Source: Ursus arctos (Eukaryota > Chordata > Mammalia > Carnivora > Ursidae). From it: a stretch of DNA of 64,000 nt. This document shows, one piece after another, positions 58,621 through 64,000 of the stretch. The notes beneath the pieces were generated by a model. It was not told the DNA's origin and made no database searches. It saw only the letters and a program-made list of their open reading frames with translations. Every line of letters starts with the position of its first letter. Positions within the stretch are counted from its first letter, which is position 1. A program made the position numbers and the translations under genes. The DNA lies in the NCBI RefSeq assembly GCF_023065955.2, contig NW_026622764.1:75013333-75077332 (forward strand). The letters are read 5' to 3'.

Positions 58621-59978
58621 GAATCCATCCATTCCTTGTTTCTTTGACTAGAATGAGCCCTCTCCCTTCTTCGTGAGGTCAGGAAACACTGTCAGTCAGT
58701 ATCAACCTGATAAGGCTGCTTGAGAATGGGACAGCTTCAGGAGTCATTCACAACTAACAGGAAATGTATCAGCAGAAGTGTGGAGTGGAGAGGTCTCCCC
58801 CACCCCCAGCCCCAAGTTCCCCTGCAACAGAGAGCAGGAAATAAACGTTTTTTCTCCTTTGCCGTTGTTAGTGTTCAGAATATGTCGTCTAAACCAGGCC
58901 TCGGGAGAAAAGTTAGGCTGGATCTGTATTCATGGTATGTGGTTAAACATGTTTTCATGTTGTCAAAGATTAAATAATTAGGAGAACATGGTCAAGATCA
59001 AAAGGCAGCCCCATGTCACAAGCAATTAGGAGGCTACTCACAGCTGTGACAACTAGGGATCCCCCGCTGGTACGGTACCTGCTTTAGCGAGCCATGTGGG
59101 CTCAATATGACGCCTAGACTGGGTACTTCAGGATTTTTCATTTAAATCTCATTAAGACAGTTGCAATCCAATAAATACAAAAATAACAGAGGTAAAATGG
59201 ATACTAAATTGAGCACAAAATATGAGGCAAATTAGGAAAAAGAGTGAGTCACCAGCTTATACATTAGAAATCCTTTCTGGAAGAAGTTACATAGAAGTGT
59301 TTTACATATCTTAAAACAGATCTCAACTTGATATATTTGTAAAATCACTTTTTTGGCATGTCTGTGCATTCTCATTAAGAAAGAAAAAAATAGGTTGATG
59401 ATTCAAATGGGTTTCCAAAGGGACACCTAAATTATCATAGCGTTATTAAACAGATATCTTTTCAGTGATCCTATCTGCGGCCTGGTTTTATAAATTAGAA
59501 TGTCAAAAAGTGAACCAGAAAAATCTCACCTGAGAATCCTCCCTAATTAATATGCTTACGAAAGCTGAATTAAGCAATTTATTGACACAATAAATTAAGA
59601 AACAACAGGACTAAGTCTCAAATTAAACTCATAAAAATGGCCTGATTCTCAAACCCTTAAGGTTTAAGCCAGGAAAAGCCAATCTTGTTTCCTCCTGTAG
59701 AAATGTCCCTCTATGGTGGGGCCTGGCCATCAAGCAGTTTTGTTCCCCAAGCCTTCAGAAGACCCTTTCTCTTCCAGAGTGTTGGGGGTCCTGTGCCATC
59801 AGCTGGAGTCCAGCCTCTGCTGAGAGCAGGTCAGTGAGCAAAACCACTGAGAGGTCTGCACACACAGCACTCTCTTGGATGTGATTAGGCTTGAGAAGTC
59901 AGAGCATTAAATGGCTATTCATCTCTAGTATTTCCTACCACAAATCTTCCATTAACACCAATACATGAATGGTGAGTT
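58621..59978. other. Repeat-poor AT-rich block, candidate conserved non-coding element
   Basis: From about 58980 to 59700 there is no recognised repeat. Many TAAT/ATTA and 'aattaag' words occur ('ccctaattaatatgctta', 'ctgaattaagcaatttattg'). It looks like constrained regulatory DNA, but only alignment could show that. Confidence 0.38.
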
Positions 59979-59990
59979 TAAAACATTCCT

Positions 59991-60179
59991 GGGGTGCCGG
60001 GGTGGCTCAGTCAAACATCTGCCTTCAGCTCAGGTCATGATTCGGGGTCCCTGGGATTGAGTCCAGCGAGTTCCCTGCTCAGTGGGGAGCCTGTTTCTCC
60101 CTCTTCCTCTGCCCCTCCCCCCACTTGTTTGCGCTCTCTCTCTCTCACATAAATAAATAAAATCTTTCAAAAAAATAGA
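59991..60179 (+). mobile_element. CAN-SINE with TSD, small head deletion
   Basis: 'ggtgccggggtggctcagtc' runs straight into 'aaacatctgccttcagctc', lacking the usual 'ggttaag'. The tail is 'aaataaataaaatctttc'. Flanks are taaaacattcct at 59979-59990 and taaaacatttct at 60180-60191, with one mismatch. Confidence 0.96.
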
Positions 60180-60191
60180 TAAAACATTTCT

Positions 60192-61386
60192 GTATAAGAA
60201 AGCACCTCTACCCCACCAGACTTGATTGTCTTAAAGAAGTCACACCTGCAGAGCCAATGGTTTTCATCTGCCCTTTGCAGGAGCTCGTGTTTGTCCAGTC
60301 TGAGGTCCCTTCATCCTTTAGGCATCTTCCTGGGAGTCAGAGACACTTCTATCTGCTACAACAACCCTGTGCACCATTACGTGCACCACCACCAGTGCTT
60401 GGTCCTAGGCACTAACTCTGCTGCTCCCATCAGACCACCATCCCTAACACCAACAGTTACCCGGAAACGGTGGCCTCTTGCCAGCGCCCCGGACACTAGG
60501 ACACTGCCACTGCTGCTCCCGCCCCACATCGCTGTGCTATGCTGCCAGATCTTGCTTAGGGCTCTGCCCCATTCAGTTCCCACACACTCTGGAGACAGCT
60601 TCCTTCTCCAGAATTCTAAGTCCACTCTGCCTCTCTAGACAGTGCTCCGTCCCTGCCACTCTACATACACCTGCCTGGTCTCTGCCCCGCTGTGGATTTT
60701 GATGCAGCCCAATGGCCCTCAGTCCGGCAAACCACTGGCTTGCCCTGCATGACAGGCCTGGGATGATGTTCCTGGTGTTTGCAGGTCCCACTGTAGGCAA
60801 GGTGGAGCCCCTAGATGTTGAGCCCTTAGTTTTAATCCAGCTCTTTCCTTCCCCAGAGTACACACCTATCCAAAGGGGGTCTGGATCTGAAAGGGGTCTC
60901 AGAACACTGCAGCCATGGACCCGGCTTCCCTCGGCCCTCAGGCCTTACTGTTGGGGGGCCCTCCTCCCTGCTGGTCCTCTCCCAGGGTCCAGGCTTCAGT
61001 GTTAGCTGCCCTGATTTTACCTGACACTCCTGCATGTCTGAATCTCTAGCAGAAACACTGCACATTTTTTCCCCCAGTCCTGACTCCCCCAGAGATGAGT
61101 TTCAGATATTCGAGCAGGGGTTTGAGATGACCACAAATTCAATATAAGCTAATAGTGTGACATAACCACTAAAAATGCTAATGCCATCTTTAGCTGAAGA
61201 CCCACACGTATGGCATCCAGATGGAGAGAAGGAATCGTGCTGTCATACTGTGCATTGCCTACACCCACCTCAGGGCACCACACTCAATTCAGAGAGATGC
61301 ACTCTTATTTATTTTTTTATTTATTTTTATTTTTTTAAATGATGATAAATGTAAATAATTTGATATTGGGATGTAATATGCAAGTG
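60192..61386. other. Unidentified GC-rich segment
   Basis: About 60200-61080 is much more GC-rich than its surroundings, with some CpG. It holds the window's longest frame outside L1 (60222-60638, plus, 138 codons; Ser/Leu/Pro/His-rich, no domain). Opposing frames of up to 97 codons also overlap. It could be an unrecognised LTR, an old retrocopy or a transcribed non-coding segment. I cannot choose between these. Confidence 0.4.
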
Positions 61387-61401
61387 AGGAAATGTACTTT
61401 T

Positions 61402-61566
61402 TTCAAAGATTTTATCTATTTATTTGAGAGAGAGAGCACAAGCAGGGGGAGCAGGGGAGGGAGAAGCAGGCTCCCCGCTGAGCAGGGAGCCCAAGTTGGG
61501 GCTCGATCCCAAGACCCTAGGATCATGACCTGAGCTGAGAGCAAACACTGAGCCACCCAGACCCCC
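61402..61566 (-). mobile_element. CAN-SINE with TSD
   Basis: 'agattttatctatttatttg' at left, and the complement of the head, shortened to 'aacactgagccacccagacc', at right. Flanks are aggaaatgtactttt at 61387-61401 and aggaaatgcactttt at 61567-61581, with one mismatch. Confidence 0.96.
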
Positions 61567-61581
61567 AGGAAATGCACTTTT

Positions 61582-62620
61582 AAAGAAAACTTTAACCACA
61601 GTTAGTCTAGAAAGGAATTCTAATGGTGAGAGACTGAAAGCAATGCCAGTTAATGAATAATTGAAGGCCTCAGGATGTTCGGAGTAGTAGAACAAACAGG
61701 GAGGGTTATCAAGCCTATGACAGTGTCAGCTGATTCTGTGCGGCTAAACTGGGAAACCAGGTGGAGTATCTAAATATTACAGGAAGCTGAATTCAACTAA
61801 GTATCAATATTTTCTATCCCTCCTCCCATCCTTCTCTTCTTTCCTTGACCCTCTCCAATTTCTTTTTCTTTTTCTTTCTAACGATAGAGCTGCCCAACAA
61901 GGGAATCTGTGGCCTGGTAAGGTAGTGATCTCCCCTTAACTGAGAGCATTCAAGCAGTGACTGAATGACACTGTCCAACAAATTGCAGGAAAACATGTGC
62001 TTGAATTAGGTGGGATCCTAGCCTGGAAAAGCTCTAATATTTCCTCAAAGCTGACGTTCTGCTCCCAGAGCTGTCCCAGCAGAACAGACTCCCCAGGCTA
62101 CCATGGGCCGATGCATTTTAATGTGGCTTCTTCTCAAATGGTCTAAATATACTTTCCTCATAGAAGAATTAGAAAAACAGGAGAAAGCAAAGCGCTATGA
62201 GGTGCAGGAAGACTCAACGCTGCCGCGATCCTTCCTTAGTCTCCCACTCACCGTGCCTTTGACTGAGGGTGTTTTCTGGGCGTCGGTTCTCTTTTTACCT
62301 TGTATGTGTTGCAAATTTATTGAGCGGTTTTCTTCCAGCACAGGTGTTCCCTGGAGTTTTCAAAGGAGAGACTGGGTATCTGCTGGTAGGAAGGCAGCAT
62401 GAGGAATGTCTCAAGGAAAATGAGATGGAGAGGTTCCATCAGGCTGTAATTTTCTGCACAGTAAGACTGTACAGTCCAGGTAGGCAAGGGGGCCACAAGA
62501 TGCTGGCAGTCTGGTCCCCCTAGCTTACACTCCCTACTCCTCTTTAGTAGGTGACGATCATTACATGGGATAGCTGTTTTTCCATAAATCCTAAATCTTA
62601 AACTTAGGTTAGTGCATGTT
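61582..62620. other. Unique sequence, no gene called
   Basis: Frames at 62103-62402 and 62269-62523 (plus) have no domain. No repeat is recognised. Confidence 0.45.
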
Positions 62621-62650
62621 GGCGGGGGTGGGGGGGGGGCGGGGGGTGGA
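62621..62650 (+). repeat. G-rich tract, G-quadruplex-capable
   Basis: Runs of 5, 10 and 6 G are separated by single T or C bases. This allows at least four G-triads in close succession on the plus strand. It is also a likely site of length variation. Confidence 0.85.
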
Positions 62651-63666
62651 GTTTATGCCAACCAGACAGAAAGAAGGAAATTGCCTCTGAAGAGGTCAGG
62701 CAGAGGGCACAGGAAGTTCCCATGGCTTGACAAGCTCCACGGAGGGCAGGCCCGGCTTTGAAGTGGGTTTCCAGGTGTGTGAGGGAAGAGCCCTTTAATA
62801 CTCCATAATGGAAAGGCCACTTTGTTGACAGCTCGCCAGCATCTCCTCTCATCTCCTGCTCAGAGGAGTGTGACGTGGAGAAGGGAGAAGTAAACAAAGA
62901 ATCCATGCGGACAGTGAGAGAGGGGAACCACCATCTCCCTACAACTCTCTGTTTCCCCCTCCCAACTCCCCCCCACCATGCCCCCTCAAGGCCTTTCTGT
63001 TGACAGAAGTATAAAAGGTCAGCATCCTAAGGTCACAAAAAGGTACCAGGGGCCTCTTCAGCTCTAGAGACTTCTCTGAGGAAGAATGATGCATAGAAAC
63101 TCATTCTGAGGATCTTCCCTAAATCCTTGGACACCATGGCTCCTTGGTGACACAAAGAAAGTTAAATGAAATTCAAAAGTTCAGTGGGAGAATCAGAGAG
63201 GCCCTGGCTCGTGGAGGGTTTTCTCTTTCAGGCAGTAGACAGGCCCGGCCCGCCCAGTCCCTGTGGAATTTTCTGGGGGCTTGCTCGGGCGCCTGCTTTC
63301 AACTCGGCTTCTGAAGTTAGTCTGAACAATGGAAACAATTCCTTTCCATGATTAAAATCTTCCACCCTCTAAAATTAGTCCCAGGAAATTAGAACACCAG
63401 TAATTGTAGGAGGCTACACAATCCCAGCAATTTAAAGTGGAGTCATTTACGGAAATCACCAAGGCAAAGTCCTTAGAAGGTATTTCCTCACGAGTTTTTG
63501 TCCTATAACTTGAGGCCACTGAAGGGTCATCAAATCTCAATGGCTCTCAGTCTCCCAGTTATTAAATCCATCCCAGTTAAGAGATAACACAGGAATTGTT
63601 AGCAAAGAGAAACTGTGACATTCTGGCCTTTCTTCATACAGAGGATGGTGGGATTCATGCGTATCT
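62651..63666. other. Repeat-poor block with TATA-like word
   Basis: There is no recognised transposon. A 'gtataaaaggtc' word lies at about 63009-63020. Clean sequence at 63330-63600 ('ccagtaattgtaggag', 'agcaatttaaagtggagtc') looks conserved-like. No gene is supported. Confidence 0.38.

Positions 63667-63695
<29 letters not shown>
63667..63695. repeat. (TG)n microsatellite
   Basis: About 14 TG units. Confidence 0.96.
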
Positions 63696-63698
<3 letters not shown>

Positions 63699-64000
63699 TA
63701 GGGACTTGAGAATTCAAGACTCTGCCCTTTGTTTTCTTTGCCATTATTTTTTTAAAATCACAAATAGAAAAATCAGCATCATATTATCTCCCTTTCACAG
63801 TGTCCATGCATAAAACCTAATAACGTAAGAGCTCTATATAGCAATATGCATACATATGATGGATTCTATTAAAAGAGGCTGACAATTTAGCTTTGCAAAT
63901 GAGCCATCATAAAAAAAATGGCTCTACATTTTGCTTGTATGTGTTTCTCTTGAACGTACTGCATTTTTCTTGGAAAGCATTAGCTTTTTCTTCTCTGGCT
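63696..64000. other. Unique AT-rich sequence to window end
   Basis: Nothing is recognised. Confidence 0.45.

Noticed and set aside
60222..60638. 138-codon plus-strand open frame in GC-rich DNA
   Set aside because: Low-complexity Ser/Leu/Pro/His content, no domain, opposing frames equally open. GC-rich DNA lacks stops by chance.

Overview
This window is non-coding nuclear DNA from a mammal of the order Carnivora. The organism call rests on two repeat signatures. Ten full or near-full tRNA-Lys-derived CAN-SINE copies are present, with heads reading 'ggtggctcagtcggttaag' or its complement and tails of the AATAAATAAA type, plus one fragment. Five copies of an L1 3' tail carry the words 'gcacgtattgcatggtgcac' and 'gtactgtatggtgactaac'. 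From memory these tails fit an arctoid caniform (bear, panda, pinniped, mustelid, raccoon) better than dog or cat. That finer placement is inference.

I find no gene I can support. No reading frame exceeds about 160 codons. The longest, on the minus strand near 24.8-25.3 kb, is simply antisense to LINE-1 ORF2, and none shows a recognisable protein domain or a convincing exon structure. There is no tRNA gene, rRNA, CRISPR or prokaryotic feature. The window is best read as a gene desert or the inside of a very large intron.

Layout. 0-5 kb: AT-rich unique DNA, a TG microsatellite, a hAT-type transposon split by an L1 tail, and a CAN-SINE. 5-11.4 kb: dense old repeats (MLT2-like LTR, MIR, decayed LINE DNA, two MLT1/MST LTRs). 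11.4-17.4 kb: mostly unique AT-rich DNA with a long TG tract and a MIR. 17.4-20.2 kb: an old L1M element with 5' UTR, ORF1 remnant and part of ORF2. 21-28.5 kb: MIR, L2, four CAN-SINEs and an L1 ORF2 3' half with two younger L1 tails nested inside it. 29-37.4 kb: a repeat-poor tract that looks like conserved non-coding sequence in places, interrupted by MIRs and a Tigger-like element. 37.4-50.6 kb: scattered MIR, L2, SINE, MER5A and MLT1 copies, and a three-layer nest of MIR, L1MA-like element and L1 tail. 50.6-55 kb: repeat-poor. 55-58 kb: L1MC-like 3' half, CAN-SINE, hAT element. 58.6-64 kb: two repeat-poor blocks flanking two CAN-SINEs and an unidentified GC-rich segment.

Nothing here forms a pathway or operon. 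What the sequence shows well is transposon stratigraphy: nested insertions with readable target-site duplications (TSDs), and several repeat-poor blocks that may be regulatory. I did not find a previously undescribed biological system. Repeat family names come from memory of consensus wording and were not checked against a library.
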